From Streptococcus oralis subsp. dentisani (GTDB lineage: Bacteria; Bacillota; Bacilli; Lactobacillales; Streptococcaceae), in assembly GCF_002096335.1 (NCBI RefSeq), contig NZ_NCUW01000030.1:124001-188000 (forward strand): 64,000 bases of DNA. The letters run 5' to 3'. The notes below the pieces were generated by a model. The model had not been told where the DNA came from and made no database searches. It saw only the letters and a program-made list of their open reading frames with translations. The first letter of the stretch is position 1. Every line of letters begins with the position of its first letter. This document shows positions 28,601 through 36,726 of the stretch, piece by piece. Made by a program: the position numbers and the translations under genes.

Positions 28601-29038
28601 GAAGTTGCTGTTGCAAATGGTACATGGACATTCCTAGGTTATCAAGAAGTGGAAGAGGGAGGAAATCTGATCTTCGTCGGTAAGTGGGGCTTTGAAGCCA
28701 AGCAAGCTCCTAGTCCGCAGCCACAGCCACAACCGCAACTGGTTCCGCAGCCACAACCACAGCCAAGTCCGGTTCCACCAGCGACTCCAGAAGTGAAGCC
28801 AGACCAAGAAACTGATTCAGCTGATAAAGCTCAACTGAATCAGCTAGTGAAGCCCGAAAGCAAACCTGTTGCAAATGATAAGCCAGCTGTTCCAATTCCT
28901 GCCGTAGATAAGGCTAAACAAGCGACCTTACCAAATACAGGTAGCACTTCTCTAATTTCAATTGAGGGAGCAACGACAAGTGCTATTCTTGCAGGTCTAG
29001 GAGGATTACTTCTTGGTCGCAAGCGGGAAGATGATTAA
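25679..29038 (+). CDS. LPxTG surface protein with eight SHIRT-like repeats and a Rib-like domain
   Basis: 1119 residues. YSIRK-type signal (KYSIRKLSVATVSLAIG, residues 9-25, cleavage near ADE); a Ser/Thr/Glu-rich variable region to about 145; a helical segment (about 145-205); eight SHIRT-like domains of about 85 residues starting near 244, 331, 418, 500, 586, 671, 756 and 927 (core YRFESATAGK...DGTWTFKGY...FVGKW); a Rib-like domain at about 840-920 inserted before the last repeat; a Pro/Gln linker; LPNTG at 1084-1088; membrane anchor and RKRE tail. SHIRT and Rib domains act as rigid rods that project adhesins. No ligand domain is obvious. A sortase A substrate. Confidence 0.9.
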   Translation: MFFQDREIKYSIRKLSVATVSLAIGFLFAPTATGVNQTVHADELESTAQVGNKSDNQTSEGASEVTKTENQETTSAMASASVQAETKEDNQAIIKSATPTVTEAGQVTDSTALRNSQSVAETVQPSTEGAAQLPSANVSLKKSALENYLKELRNKDFSRKTDESLEILNDLMTAADSLLQTATKQEEIDKVYRNLVTFVNSGLRNKKPKIILGKDKIPSKEVESGDTSSKGKLPENSTKQTDTIYRVEYKFTNSTPVYPLPNKIRDMLPAGTDFVARADDYKDASKLDTSTVTVPIGTWTFHGFDADKYGKAIAGTKVKTITGSWSFTPNGIDYQFQPTNPDFVLPDHITKLTPKNPIDYKMGGLFLTEVDAEQPSETTYVDRANKVTWTFAGYDKEKIVVAKGRQTFLGSWVPTPNPEYVFKSSKAGVPLPQSILGMLPSDETSYQVGDTIVAKQPAKESVVEEEKDYVWTFKGYDQKNATYNGRRVTFTGIWEVTPRPHHVSYAFVSETAGVDLPEFIQKKAPKDSSSYYNTQKVVPEEPTTKTYKDDVNDGTWTFTGYDAKSKIVKKADLTFTGKWAFKANQYQAGYRFESATAGKDLPVAITALSPNDSVTYENGNPVSAKQPVKTIYTDTVHDGTWAFKGYAVDNAVVNKANVEFVGKWAFEANKYQASYRFESATAGKQLPAEIKGLTPSDSATYLNGVAVLAKQPIQTNYVDSANDGIWKFKRYIPAGAVVNKTNVTFVGQWEFRANKYQANYRFESATADKALPAAITALTPRDSATYENGNTVSAQQPSQTTYTDSVNDGTWTFKDYDAASAVVNKTDVEFVGKWEFKANPTNAETYTPQVTEETIKVGETPDLTDNVTNLPSLPAGTKVVDITPADQIDTTKPGTYSGTVRVDYPDGSSTKVLVPVNVLPAPVIETYKVTYRFESATADNNLPTEVLSLLPQSGTYTTSSSAAIAFVPEVPMPVEVAVANGTWTFLGYQEVEEGGNLIFVGKWGFEAKQAPSPQPQPQPQLVPQPQPQPSPVPPATPEVKPDQETDSADKAQLNQLVKPESKPVANDKPAVPIPAVDKAKQATLPNTGSTSLISIEGATTSAILAGLGGLLLGRKREDD
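26408..28190 (+). repeat. Array of SHIRT-like domain repeats, last three copies 255 bp apart
   Basis: Repeats 5, 6 and 7 start at 27434, 27689 and 27944, exactly 255 bp apart, and are most similar to one another; repeats 1-4 are more divergent. This gradient suggests recent duplication of the C-terminal units. Confidence 0.8.
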
Positions 29039-29135
29039 GTACTGATTTTATCTAGAGTATATCTACTTTTATAAGATTCTTAAGCATCTGCTTGACTGTT
29101 TGACAAATCTATCTGAGTCACAAGTTTTAAGGCTG

Positions 29136-29166
29136 AGAGAAGACCAATTTGGTCTTCTCTTTTTGA
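29136..29166 (+). terminator. Terminator after the SHIRT-repeat gene
   Basis: Perfect 12-bp stem AGAGAAGACCAA (29136-29147) and TTGGTCTTCTCT (29149-29160), followed by TTTTT. Confidence 0.9.
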
Positions 29167-29276
29167 ATTTTGGATAGAAATAAAATGTGTGATTTCAAGT
29201 CTAAGAGTGGTATTTAGAGAAGTTGATAACCTTGTGATAGGTCAGACTAGTTGGACTACTGAAAATGCTCAAAATA

Positions 29277-29285
29277 TGGTATAAT
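29277..29285 (+). promoter_or_regulatory. Extended -10 promoter of the DEAD-box helicase gene
   Basis: TGGTATAAT; the expected start is near 29292, about 21 bases before the preferred start codon. Confidence 0.75.
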
Positions 29286-29312
29286 GGTTAGATGAATAGA
29301 ATCGAGGATAAT

Positions 29313-30656
29313 ATGTCATTTACGAAATTTCAGTTTAAAAACTATATAGAAAAGGCTTTGGAGGAGATGAAATTTACAACTCCGACAGAGGTACAGGATA
29401 AGTTAATTCCTATTGTCTTAGCAGGTCGAGACTTGGTCGGTGAGTCAAAAACAGGTTCAGGAAAGACTCATACTTTTTTGCTGCCCATTTTCCAGCAATT
29501 AGATGAAACTAGCGATAGTGTGCAAGCAGTGATTACGGCTCCAAGTCGTGAGTTAGCTACTCAGATCTACCAAGCAGCTCGTCAGATTGCTGCCCACTCA
29601 GATGTGGAAGTCCGTGTGGTTAACTATGTTGGTGGTACGGATAAGGCGCGTCAGATTGAAAAACTTGCCAGCAACCAGCCTCATATTGTCATCGGGACTC
29701 CTGGTCGAATCTATGACTTGGTCAAATCTGGTGATTTAGCTATTCACAAGGCCAAGACCTTTGTTGTTGATGAAGCCGATATGACCTTGGATATGGGATT
29801 CTTAGAGACAGTTGATAAGATTGCTGGAAGTCTTCCAAAAGACTTGCAATTCATGGTTTTTTCAGCGACCATTCCACAGAAGTTACAACCGTTTTTGAAA
29901 AAATATTTGTCAAATCCTGTTATGGAAAAAATCAAAACAAAAACAGTCATCTCTGATACCATTGATAACTGGTTGATTTCGACCAAGGGACGTGATAAGA
30001 ATGCTCAGATTTATGAATTGACTCAAGTCATGCAACCGTATTTGGCAATGATTTTTGTTAACACCAAAACGCGTGCAGATGAATTGCATTCTTATTTGAC
30101 TGCTCAAGGTTTGAAGGTGGCTAAGATTCATGGAGATATTGCTCCTCGCGAGCGCAAGCGGATCATGAATCAGGTGAAAAATCTAGATTTTGAGTATATT
30201 GTCGCAACGGACTTGGCAGCGCGTGGAATTGATATTGAAGGTGTCAGTCATGTCATCAATGATGCCATTCCGCAAGACTTGTCCTTCTTTGTTCACCGTG
30301 TTGGACGGACTGGGCGCAACGGACTGCCTGGTACAGCTATTACCCTTTACCAGCCAAGCGATGACTCGGATATCCGTGAGTTGGAGAAATTAGGAATCAA
30401 GTTTACTCCTAAGATGGTCAAAGACGGAGAGTTTCAAGATACCTATGACCGTGATCGTCGTGCCAACCGTGAAAAGAAGCAGGATAAGCTTGATATTGAA
30501 ATGATTGGCTTGGTCAAAAAGAAAAAGAAAAAAGTCAAACCAGGCTATAAGAAGAAGATTCAATGGGCGGTGGATGAAAAACGCCGCAAAACCAAGCGTG
30601 CTGAAAATCGCGCACGTGGCCGTGCAGAGCGTAAAGCTAAACGCCAAACATTTTAA
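29313..30656 (+). CDS. DEAD-box RNA helicase (CshB-like)
   Basis: 447 residues. Q-motif region (FQFKNYIEKALEEMKFTTPTEVQ), Walker A SKTGSGKT, DEAD box VVDEADM, SAT motif FSATIP, and the C-terminal helicase motif HRVGRTGRNG, then a strongly basic tail (about 390-447). Unwinds RNA in ribosome assembly or mRNA decay, often cold-induced. Start 29313 is chosen because GAGG (29304-29307) is correctly spaced; ATG 29292 coincides with the predicted transcription start and is the alternative. Confidence 0.94.
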   Translation: MSFTKFQFKNYIEKALEEMKFTTPTEVQDKLIPIVLAGRDLVGESKTGSGKTHTFLLPIFQQLDETSDSVQAVITAPSRELATQIYQAARQIAAHSDVEVRVVNYVGGTDKARQIEKLASNQPHIVIGTPGRIYDLVKSGDLAIHKAKTFVVDEADMTLDMGFLETVDKIAGSLPKDLQFMVFSATIPQKLQPFLKKYLSNPVMEKIKTKTVISDTIDNWLISTKGRDKNAQIYELTQVMQPYLAMIFVNTKTRADELHSYLTAQGLKVAKIHGDIAPRERKRIMNQVKNLDFEYIVATDLAARGIDIEGVSHVINDAIPQDLSFFVHRVGRTGRNGLPGTAITLYQPSDDSDIRELEKLGIKFTPKMVKDGEFQDTYDRDRRANREKKQDKLDIEMIGLVKKKKKKVKPGYKKKIQWAVDEKRRKTKRAENRARGRAERKAKRQTF

Positions 30657-30692
30657 AAACTCAGTAGAATCAGGTGATTCTACTGAGTTTTT
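30655..30692 (+). terminator. Terminator after the DEAD-box helicase gene
   Basis: Perfect 18-bp palindromic stem from 30655-30672 to 30675-30692 (AAAAACTCAG ... CTGAGTTTTT). It can act in both directions. Confidence 0.92.
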
Positions 30693-30813
30693 ATTTCCGG
30701 AAATATTCAAAGGAGATAATAATTATATATTTTAAATAATTTGATTTATAAAACAGTAATTGCTTTAAAACCTTTTTTAGAGCAATATTTTATTGAAATC
30801 ATAAGGAAAAAAA

Positions 30814-30842
30814 TTGAAAACTATACAAAATTGTGTTATCAT
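30814..30842 (+). promoter_or_regulatory. Promoter of the VWA LPxTG gene
   Basis: -35 TTGAAA (30814-30819), 17-base spacer, extended -10 TGtTATCAT (30834-30842). Confidence 0.6.
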
Positions 30843-30897
30843 ACTATAAAACAATCGGATTATATCATTTGATCCGTGAAAAGAAAAGGGGACTTCT

Positions 30898-32277
30898 ATG
30901 GATAAATCATTTATGAAACAACAACGTTTTTCATTCCGTAAAATGAAAGTTGGGTTGGCTTCTGTAGCAATTTTGTTTGCTTTTGCTCAGGTCGGACAAG
31001 TGTCTGCAGATGAAACAACACAACCGGCATCTACTTCAGCTGAAACAGTAAAGAAAACCGAAGCAAGTAAGTCAGCAGTCGAAGCTGCTGTAGCAGAAAT
31101 TAAAGCTGACGAGGCGAAACCAGTCGTTAACCAATCAGATGCAAAACCTGGAGACCTTGTTGATGTTTCTAAGAAGGTTTCACCTATTGACGTGAAAGAA
31201 CGCCAAGAAGGTGATCAAAAGATTCATGAAGAAACTGCAACAGTCGAAGTCACAAAGACAGAAGTGGCTCCTGTAAAAAGCGAAGAACTTCCTGCTCCAA
31301 AGACTGAAACAACTGGGAGTACAGTGAGCGGGAAAGATGAAGATGGAAATTCTTATACCCAGTACGAACGAGTTGACAAGACAACAACTGTTGAAATTAC
31401 TAAAACAGCTCCAACTGTAACAAAAGCGGGAGCAGCTGATATTGTTTTCGTTATTGACCGTTCAGGATCTATGTCTTCAACTATTGACACTGTCCGTAAC
31501 AATATCAATGAGTTTGCAAGAAATCTTGCTAAAGATGGAGTAGCAGCACGTTTTGGATTAGCTACCTTTAGTGATGAAGTATATGGACGTGAAAGAGGAA
31601 AAGCAGATGAGGGTACAATTTTAACAAAATTTAATGAATCTTATTTTACCTCTGACCCAGCTGAGCTTGAAAAAGCCTTAGCAGGCATTAAGATTGCAGA
31701 TGGTGGAGACCTCGCTGAAACATCTACACCTGCTCTTACACAAATTGTTTCAACCTACGACTGGTCTAAGTCACCTAAAAATAAAAAGTTTGTCGTATTG
31801 TTAACAGATGCTCAAATGAAGGAGGATCCTTCAATTCCAACGATTGCGGATACTCTTGCATCTTTGAAAGACGCAAAGATCGAAAGAATTGTTGCAACTT
31901 CGACAGGGATCTCTATTAACTATAAAGATTTTGTATCTGAAGGTCGATTAATGAATATTGATCGTAACTTGGCTGACTCTTTAACTAAAGATGCAACTTC
32001 ATGGATTGTTGAGACAGTAAGTGAAGGACGTCAATACAAGGTAACGAAAGATAATTATCGTTTTTACTTAGAACGTCGTACAACATTACCAGTTGTTCAG
32101 ACAGAGAATCCGATTCAAACGACCTCTCTTCCAGTAGCTACAGCTCATAAACAAGAAGCAGCTAAACTCCCTGATACAGGAAGTAATGATACAGCGAACT
32201 ATGGTATTGCTGGACTTGGCCTCCTAATGGCTGGACTCAGCTTAACTGTAAGCAATAGAAAGTCAAAGGAACAGTAA
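30898..32277 (+). CDS. LPxTG surface protein with von Willebrand factor A domain
   Basis: 459 residues. YSIRK-like signal (RFSFRKMKVGLASVAILFA) with likely cleavage at VSADE; a Glu/Thr/Lys-rich coiled region (about 40-175); a VWA domain (about 180-385) with MIDAS motif D187-x-S189-x-S191 and DGGDLAETSTPAL supplying the later metal ligand; LPDTG at 424-428, hydrophobic anchor, basic tail. VWA domains with an intact MIDAS bind matrix proteins or other ligands in a metal-dependent way, so an adhesin role is inferred. Much shorter than pilus-tip VWA adhesins and without their extra domains. GGGG precedes the ATG. Confidence 0.9.
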   Translation: MDKSFMKQQRFSFRKMKVGLASVAILFAFAQVGQVSADETTQPASTSAETVKKTEASKSAVEAAVAEIKADEAKPVVNQSDAKPGDLVDVSKKVSPIDVKERQEGDQKIHEETATVEVTKTEVAPVKSEELPAPKTETTGSTVSGKDEDGNSYTQYERVDKTTTVEITKTAPTVTKAGAADIVFVIDRSGSMSSTIDTVRNNINEFARNLAKDGVAARFGLATFSDEVYGRERGKADEGTILTKFNESYFTSDPAELEKALAGIKIADGGDLAETSTPALTQIVSTYDWSKSPKNKKFVVLLTDAQMKEDPSIPTIADTLASLKDAKIERIVATSTGISINYKDFVSEGRLMNIDRNLADSLTKDATSWIVETVSEGRQYKVTKDNYRFYLERRTTLPVVQTENPIQTTSLPVATAHKQEAAKLPDTGSNDTANYGIAGLGLLMAGLSLTVSNRKSKEQ

Positions 32278-32346
32278 CCTAAAACTGGCAGATTGTTTGT
32301 AAAAATATCATGAGAAAATAAAAGCAGATAATAAAAAGTAGGTAGT

Positions 32347-32380
32347 ATGTATACCTATGCATAGAAGTATAGGTATACAT
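32347..32380 (+). repeat. Perfect 11-bp inverted repeat in the VWA gene-metK gap
   Basis: ATGTATACCTA (32347-32357) and TAGGTATACAT (32370-32380). Without a T tract it is not a clear terminator. It could be an operator or a relic of an element. Confidence 0.5.
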
Positions 32381-32414
32381 TTCGTATTGTAGAATACAAG
32401 CCGAATTTTTATGA

Positions 32415-32446
32415 CGAAAAAAGAGCCGTAAGGTTCTTTTTTCGAC
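32415..32446 (+). terminator. Terminator before the metK transcription unit
   Basis: CGAAAAAAGAGCC (32415-32427) pairs with GGTTCTTTTTTCG (32432-32444), one G-T pair. The T tract lies within the 3' arm; it may act in both directions. Confidence 0.75.
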
Positions 32447-32478
32447 TTAGAGAAAATACTGCAAAAAAAAGTAAAAAG

Positions 32479-32487
32479 TGGTATAAT
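32479..32487 (+). promoter_or_regulatory. Extended -10 promoter of metK
   Basis: TGGTATAAT. The predicted start near 32494 places the S_MK-box at the very 5' end of the transcript. Confidence 0.75.
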
Positions 32488-32516
32488 GATAAGGTTATAT
32501 AGTCCCGATAAGATGG

Positions 32517-32545
32517 TAGAAATGTCTATCAGTACTTTGTAACTC
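32517..32545 (+). repeat. Copy 1 of the duplicated S_MK core segment
   Basis: 29 bases beginning TAGAAATGTCTATC and ending TTTGTAACTC. Nearly identical to 32680-32708 (two differences), 163 bases away. Confidence 0.85.
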
Positions 32546-32679
32546 GCAAAGAATGACGGCTCCAAAGTCGCTCGTCATTCTACGGTTGCCGCTATAATGC
32601 GGTCACCCTATGCGCCTTACTAGCTTCAGAAATAAAAAAGTATCGTTTTTATTTCTTTCGCGTCGTAACTCTTAGACAA
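32546..32679 (+). other. 134-bp insertion within the metK leader, with three hairpins
   Basis: Contains AGAATGACG / CGTCATTCT (32550-32581), a GC-rich hairpin with GCCGC / GCGGT (32584-32607) and GAAATAAAAA / TTTTTATTTC (32629-32655). GTAACTC occurs at both ends and again at 32702. No coding capacity. I do not recognise it as BOX or another named pneumococcal repeat. Confidence 0.6.
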
Positions 32680-32708
32680 TAGAAATATCTACCAGTACTT
32701 TGTAACTC
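32680..32708 (+). repeat. Copy 2 of the duplicated S_MK core segment
   Basis: 29 bases beginning TAGAAATATCTACC and ending TTTGTAACTC. Its CTACC pairs perfectly with GGTAG at 32515-32519, whereas copy 1 needs a G-T pair. Confidence 0.85.
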
Positions 32709-32740
32709 TATAACAATATTTTTTAAGGGGGGACATTTTT

Positions 32741-33931
32741 ATGTCAGAACGTAAATTATTCACGTCTGAATCTGTATCTGAGGGGCATCCAGATAAGATT
32801 GCAGATCAAATTTCAGATGCGATTTTAGATGCTATTTTAGCGAAAGATCCAGAGGCGCACGTTGCTGCTGAGACAGCTGTATATACAGGTTCTGTCCACG
32901 TTTTTGGTGAAATTTCTACAAATGCCTATGTGGATATTAACCGTGTAGTTCGTGATACCATTGCAGAGATTGGCTATACCAATACCGAGTATGGATTTTC
33001 TGCGGAGACGGTGGGAGTCCATCCGTCTTTAGTGGAACAATCTCCAGATATTGCTCAAGGTGTTAACGAAGCCTTGGAAGTTCGTGGAAATGCAGATCAA
33101 GACCCATTGGACTTGATTGGAGCTGGCGACCAAGGTCTTATGTTTGGATTTGCTGTGGATGAGACAGAGGAACTCATGCCATTGCCAATCTCACTTAGCC
33201 ACAAACTGGTTCGTCGTTTGGCAGAACTTCGCAAGTCTGGTGAAATCAGCTATCTTCGCCCAGATGCCAAATCCCAAGTGACTGTTGAATACGATGAGAA
33301 TGACCGTCCAGTGCGCGTAGATACAGTCGTTATTTCTACTCAGCACGATCCAGAAGTTAGCAATGAACAAATCCACGAGGACGTCATTAACAAGGTGATT
33401 AAGGAAGTGATTCCAGCCTCTTACTTGGATGAACAAACAAAATTCTTCATCAATCCAACTGGTCGCTTTGTAATCGGTGGACCTCAGGGAGACTCAGGCT
33501 TGACTGGTCGTAAGATTATCGTGGACACTTATGGTGGCTACTCTCGTCATGGTGGTGGTGCCTTTTCTGGTAAGGATGCGACTAAAGTGGATCGTTCAGC
33601 CTCTTATGCAGCTCGCTACATTGCTAAGAATATCGTTGCAGCAGGCCTTGCTAAGAAGGCAGAAGTGCAATTAGCTTACGCTATCGGTGTTGCGCAACCT
33701 GTTTCTGTCCGTATCGATACTTTCGGTACTGGAACAGTAGCTGAAAGCAAGCTTGAAAAAGTGGCGCGTCAAACTTTTGACCTTCGCCCTGCGGGAATTA
33801 TCCAAATGCTTGATCTCAAACGGCCAATTTACCGTCAAACAGCGGCTTATGGACACATGGGACGTACAGATATTGACCTTCCGTGGGAACGTTTGGATAA
33901 GGTAGATGCTTTGAAAGAAGCTGTGAAATAA
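32741..33931 (+). CDS. metK: S-adenosylmethionine synthetase
   Basis: 396 residues. Makes SAM from methionine and ATP. Seen: [29 protein letters not shown] and the phosphate-loop segment [17 protein letters not shown]. The GGGGGG Shine-Dalgarno is part of the S_MK riboswitch, so translation falls when SAM is plentiful. Monocistronic by its own promoter and downstream hairpin. Confidence 0.98.
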   Translation: MSERKLFTSESVSEGHPDKIADQISDAILDAILAKDPEAHVAAETAVYTGSVHVFGEISTNAYVDINRVVRDTIAEIGYTNTEYGFSAETVGVHPSLVEQSPDIAQGVNEALEVRGNADQDPLDLIGAGDQGLMFGFAVDETEELMPLPISLSHKLVRRLAELRKSGEISYLRPDAKSQVTVEYDENDRPVRVDTVVISTQHDPEVSNEQIHEDVINKVIKEVIPASYLDEQTKFFINPTGRFVIGGPQGDSGLTGRKIIVDTYGGYSRHGGGAFSGKDATKVDRSASYAARYIAKNIVAAGLAKKAEVQLAYAIGVAQPVSVRIDTFGTGTVAESKLEKVARQTFDLRPAGIIQMLDLKRPIYRQTAAYGHMGRTDIDLPWERLDKVDALKEAVK

Positions 33932-34333
33932 AAAATTTCCAATGTACTGACTCTCAAAGTTAGACAACTAATTTAAGTAAAGGATTTAGTCCTGTATTAT
34001 ACAGGGCCAAGTCCTTTTAGTTTGACTTTAAGTGGGTAAGGAATCTAGTTGGAGTTGACCTTCTCAAGGTTTGCTAATACTTAAATATCTTTGAGTTGAA
34101 AGTAAAACATCATTTTCTGAAAGCTTTTTTAAATGGACTTTTTATTTCCCAAATTTATGATTTTAGAATCTATTGTCATAACAGATAACTTCTAAAAGAA
34201 TGTATTCTTGTGTCGAACTTCTGGGAAATTATAGATGAAATCTTATGTTTTTATTAGCTCTATATACTCGATTTGAGTGTAGTTGAATTTTATGATGGAT
34301 ATTCTTTTTCCTTTGTGGAAAACTTCTGAATTA
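33932..34333. other. Intergenic stretch between metK and the LysR gene
   Basis: About 400 bases without a credible gene in any frame. It holds the long hairpin at 33979-34017; the rest (34020-34330) is AT-rich with no repeat or element that I recognise. Confidence 0.6.
33979..34019 (+). terminator. Long hairpin after metK, probable terminator
   Basis: 19-base arms 33979-33997 (AAAGGATTTAGTCCTGTAT) and 33999-34017 pair throughout except one A-C mismatch, allowing G-T pairs. The T tract is short (TTTTAG). Confidence 0.65.
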
Positions 34334-34342
34334 TGGTATAAT
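34334..34342 (+). promoter_or_regulatory. Extended -10 promoter of the cpsY-lspA-rluD operon
   Basis: TGGTATAAT, 28 bases before the ATG. Confidence 0.75.
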
Positions 34343-34370
34343 GAACAGATAGAGAAGTTGGGGGTAAAAG

Positions 34371-35279
34371 ATGAACATTCAACAATTACGCTATGTTGTG
34401 GCTATTGCCAATAGTGGTACTTTCCGTGAAGCTGCTGAAAAGATGTATGTTAGCCAGCCGAGTCTGTCTATTTCTGTCCGCGATTTGGAAAAAGAGCTGG
34501 GCTTTAAGATTTTCCGTCGGACCAGCTCAGGGACTTTCTTGACCCGTCGTGGTATGGAATTTTACGAAAAAGCGCAGGAATTAGTTAAAGGATTTGATGT
34601 TTTTCAAAATCAGTATGCCAATCCTGAGGAAGAAAAAGATGAATTCTCTATTGCTAGTCAGCACTATGACTTCTTACCACCAACTATTACGGCTTTTTCA
34701 GAGCGCTATCCTGACTATAAGAGCTTCCGTATTTTTGAGTCTACTACAGTTCAAATCTTAGACGAAGTAGCTCAAGGGCATAGTGAGATTGGGATTATCT
34801 ACCTCAACAACCAAAACCAAAAGGGCATCATGCAACGGGTTGAAAAGTTAGGCTTGGAAGTTATTGAACTAATTCCTTTCCCGACTCACATTTATCTTCG
34901 TGAAGGACATCCTTTAGCAAAGAAAGAGGAACTGATTATGGAGGATTTAGCGGATCTACCAACGGTTCGTTTTACTCAGGAAAAGGATGAGTACCTTTAT
35001 TATTCAGAGAACTTTGTCGACACTAGCGCGAGCTCGCAGATGTTCAATGTGACGGACCGTGCTACTTTGAATGGTATTTTGGAGCGGACGGATGCTTATG
35101 CGACAGGTTCAGGATTTTTAGATAGTGACAGTGTCAATGGGATTACAGTCATTCGTCTCAAGGATAATCTAGATAACCGCATGGTCTATGTCAAACGGGA
35201 AGAAGTGGAGCTTAGTCAAGCTGGGACTCTTTTCGTTGAAGTCATGCAAGAATATTTTGATCAAAAGAGGAAATCATGA
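34371..35279 (+). CDS. cpsY: LysR-family regulator (CpsY/MtaR-like)
   Basis: 302 residues. N-terminal LysR helix-turn-helix ([20 protein letters not shown]...[18 protein letters not shown]) and a C-terminal effector domain. The closest streptococcal relatives are CpsY/MtaR, which control methionine supply and envelope functions; the symbol rests on recalled similarity and the lspA-rluD neighbourhood. Its stop overlaps lspA by 4 bases. Confidence 0.8.
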   Translation: MNIQQLRYVVAIANSGTFREAAEKMYVSQPSLSISVRDLEKELGFKIFRRTSSGTFLTRRGMEFYEKAQELVKGFDVFQNQYANPEEEKDEFSIASQHYDFLPPTITAFSERYPDYKSFRIFESTTVQILDEVAQGHSEIGIIYLNNQNQKGIMQRVEKLGLEVIELIPFPTHIYLREGHPLAKKEELIMEDLADLPTVRFTQEKDEYLYYSENFVDTSASSQMFNVTDRATLNGILERTDAYATGSGFLDSDSVNGITVIRLKDNLDNRMVYVKREEVELSQAGTLFVEVMQEYFDQKRKS

Positions 35280-35743
35280 AAAAAAGAGGAATAGTGGCAG
35301 TGATTGTACTGCTTTTGATTGGGCTGGATCAGTTGGTCAAAAATTATGTTGTCCAACAGATTCCACTGGGTGAAGTGCGTTCGTGGGTCCCCAATCTCGT
35401 TAGCTTAACCTATCTGCAAAATAGGGGAGCGGCCTTCTCCATGTTACAAGACCAGCAGTGGTTATTCGCTGTCATTACACTGGTCGTTATGGTCGGTGCC
35501 ATTTGGTATTTACATAAACACATGGAGGATTCTCTCTGGTTAGTTTTTGGACTGACTTTGATAATAGCGGGAGGTCTGGGCAACTTTATCGACAGAATGA
35601 GTCAAGGTTTTGTGGTGGATATGTTTCACCTAGACTTTATCAACTTTGCGATTTTCAATGTTGCTGACAGTTATTTGACAGTTGGTGTCATTGTTCTATT
35701 GATTGCAATGCTTAAAGAGGAAGTAAATGGAAATAAAAATTGA
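35276..35743 (+). CDS. lspA: Lipoprotein signal peptidase (signal peptidase II)
   Basis: 155 residues with four transmembrane segments. Removes the signal peptide of prolipoproteins such as PrsA and the Etrx-like protein in this window. Catalytic aspartates are in GNFIDRM and FNVADSY. The start overlaps the LysR stop and the 3' end overlaps rluD by 17 bases. Confidence 0.97.
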   Translation: MKKRGIVAVIVLLLIGLDQLVKNYVVQQIPLGEVRSWVPNLVSLTYLQNRGAAFSMLQDQQWLFAVITLVVMVGAIWYLHKHMEDSLWLVFGLTLIIAGGLGNFIDRMSQGFVVDMFHLDFINFAIFNVADSYLTVGVIVLLIAMLKEEVNGNKN

Positions 35744-36626
35744 AACTGGTGGGCAACGTCTAGACAAGGCTCTGTCGGACCTGACAGAATTGTCACGCAG
35801 TCTCGCGAATGAACAAATCAAGGCTGGACAAGTTTTGGTTAATGGGCAAGCCAAGAAAGCAAAATACACTGTCCAAGAGGGGGATATCGTCACCTACTAT
35901 GTGCCAGAACCAGAGGTTTTAGAGTATGTGGCTGAGAATCTTCCACTTGATATCATCTACCAAGATGAGGATGTAGCCGTTGTTAACAAACCTCAAGGGA
36001 TGGTGGTCCATCCCAGTGCCGGTCATACTAGCGGAACCTTGGTCAATGCCCTCATGTACCATATCAAGGACTTGTCAGGTATCAATGGGGTTCTCCGTCC
36101 TGGTATCGTTCACCGTATTGATAAGGATACGTCTGGTCTCCTTATGATTGCTAAGAATGACGAGGCACACTTGGCACTTGCCCAAGAACTCAAGGACAAG
36201 AAGTCTCTACGTAAATACTGGGCGATTGTTCATGGCAATCTTCCCAATGATCGTGGTGTGATTGAAGCGCCGATTGGCCGGAGCGAAAAAGATCGTAAGA
36301 AACAGGCAGTGACTGCTAAAGGGAAGCCAGCAGTGACTCGTTTTCAAGTCTTGGAACGTTTTGGAGATTATAGCTTAGTGGAGTTGCAACTGGAAACAGG
36401 GCGTACCCACCAAATCCGTGTTCATATGGCTTATATTGGCCATCCAGTCGCTGGTGATGAGGTCTATGGTCCTCGAAAAACGCTGAAAGGACATGGGCAA
36501 TTTCTCCATGCTAAGACTCTAGGTTTTACCCATCCGAGAACAGGTGAAACCTTGGAGTTCACAGCAGATATTCCAGAGATTTTTAATGAAACTCTGGAAA
36601 GATTGCGTAAAACTAAGAATAAATAA
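35727..36626 (+). CDS. rluD: RluD-family 23S rRNA pseudouridine synthase
   Basis: 299 residues. N-terminal S4 RNA-binding domain (about 12-75) and a RluA-type catalytic domain with [11 protein letters not shown] carrying the catalytic Asp, and [11 protein letters not shown]. Modifies 23S rRNA uridines (helix 69 in E. coli); the exact sites here are not known. AAAGAGG within lspA serves as ribosome binding site. Confidence 0.92.
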   Translation: MEIKIETGGQRLDKALSDLTELSRSLANEQIKAGQVLVNGQAKKAKYTVQEGDIVTYYVPEPEVLEYVAENLPLDIIYQDEDVAVVNKPQGMVVHPSAGHTSGTLVNALMYHIKDLSGINGVLRPGIVHRIDKDTSGLLMIAKNDEAHLALAQELKDKKSLRKYWAIVHGNLPNDRGVIEAPIGRSEKDRKKQAVTAKGKPAVTRFQVLERFGDYSLVELQLETGRTHQIRVHMAYIGHPVAGDEVYGPRKTLKGHGQFLHAKTLGFTHPRTGETLEFTADIPEIFNETLERLRKTKNK

Positions 36627-36630
36627 AAGA

Positions 36631-36657
36631 GTTGAGATGGCTGTCTCAACCTTTTTT
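36631..36657 (+). terminator. Terminator after rluD
   Basis: GTTGAGA (36631-36637) and TCTCAAC (36644-36650), flanked by AAAAGA and CTTTTTT. Confidence 0.85.
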
Positions 36658-36688
36658 ATTTCAAGTCTTTTCTATTTTAAAGCATTCA

Positions 36689-36697
36689 TGTTATAAT
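36689..36697 (+). promoter_or_regulatory. Extended -10 promoter of proBAC
   Basis: TGtTATAAT, 29 bases before the proB ATG. Confidence 0.7.
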
Positions 36698-36726
36698 GGA
36701 TAAATATGAAGAATCGGAGTGAGAAT

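Larger units (their letters stand above)
32500..32740 (+). ncRNA. S_MK-box (SAM-III) riboswitch of metK with an internal insertion
   Basis: AGTCCC (32501-32506) can pair with the GGGGGGAC Shine-Dalgarno (32727-32734) of metK, as in known S_MK-boxes that hide the ribosome binding site when SAM is bound. The core GATAAGATGGTAGAAAT...CTATCAGTACTTTGTAAC matches the class. Between the core and the Shine-Dalgarno there are 163 extra bases: three hairpins, then a second near-copy of the 3' half of the core. The riboswitch call is secure by context; the effect of the insertion is unknown. Confidence 0.85.

Noticed and set aside
33932-34370. A decayed gene between metK and the LysR gene
   Set aside because: No frame shows a recognisable protein remnant; the region has a hairpin and a promoter only.
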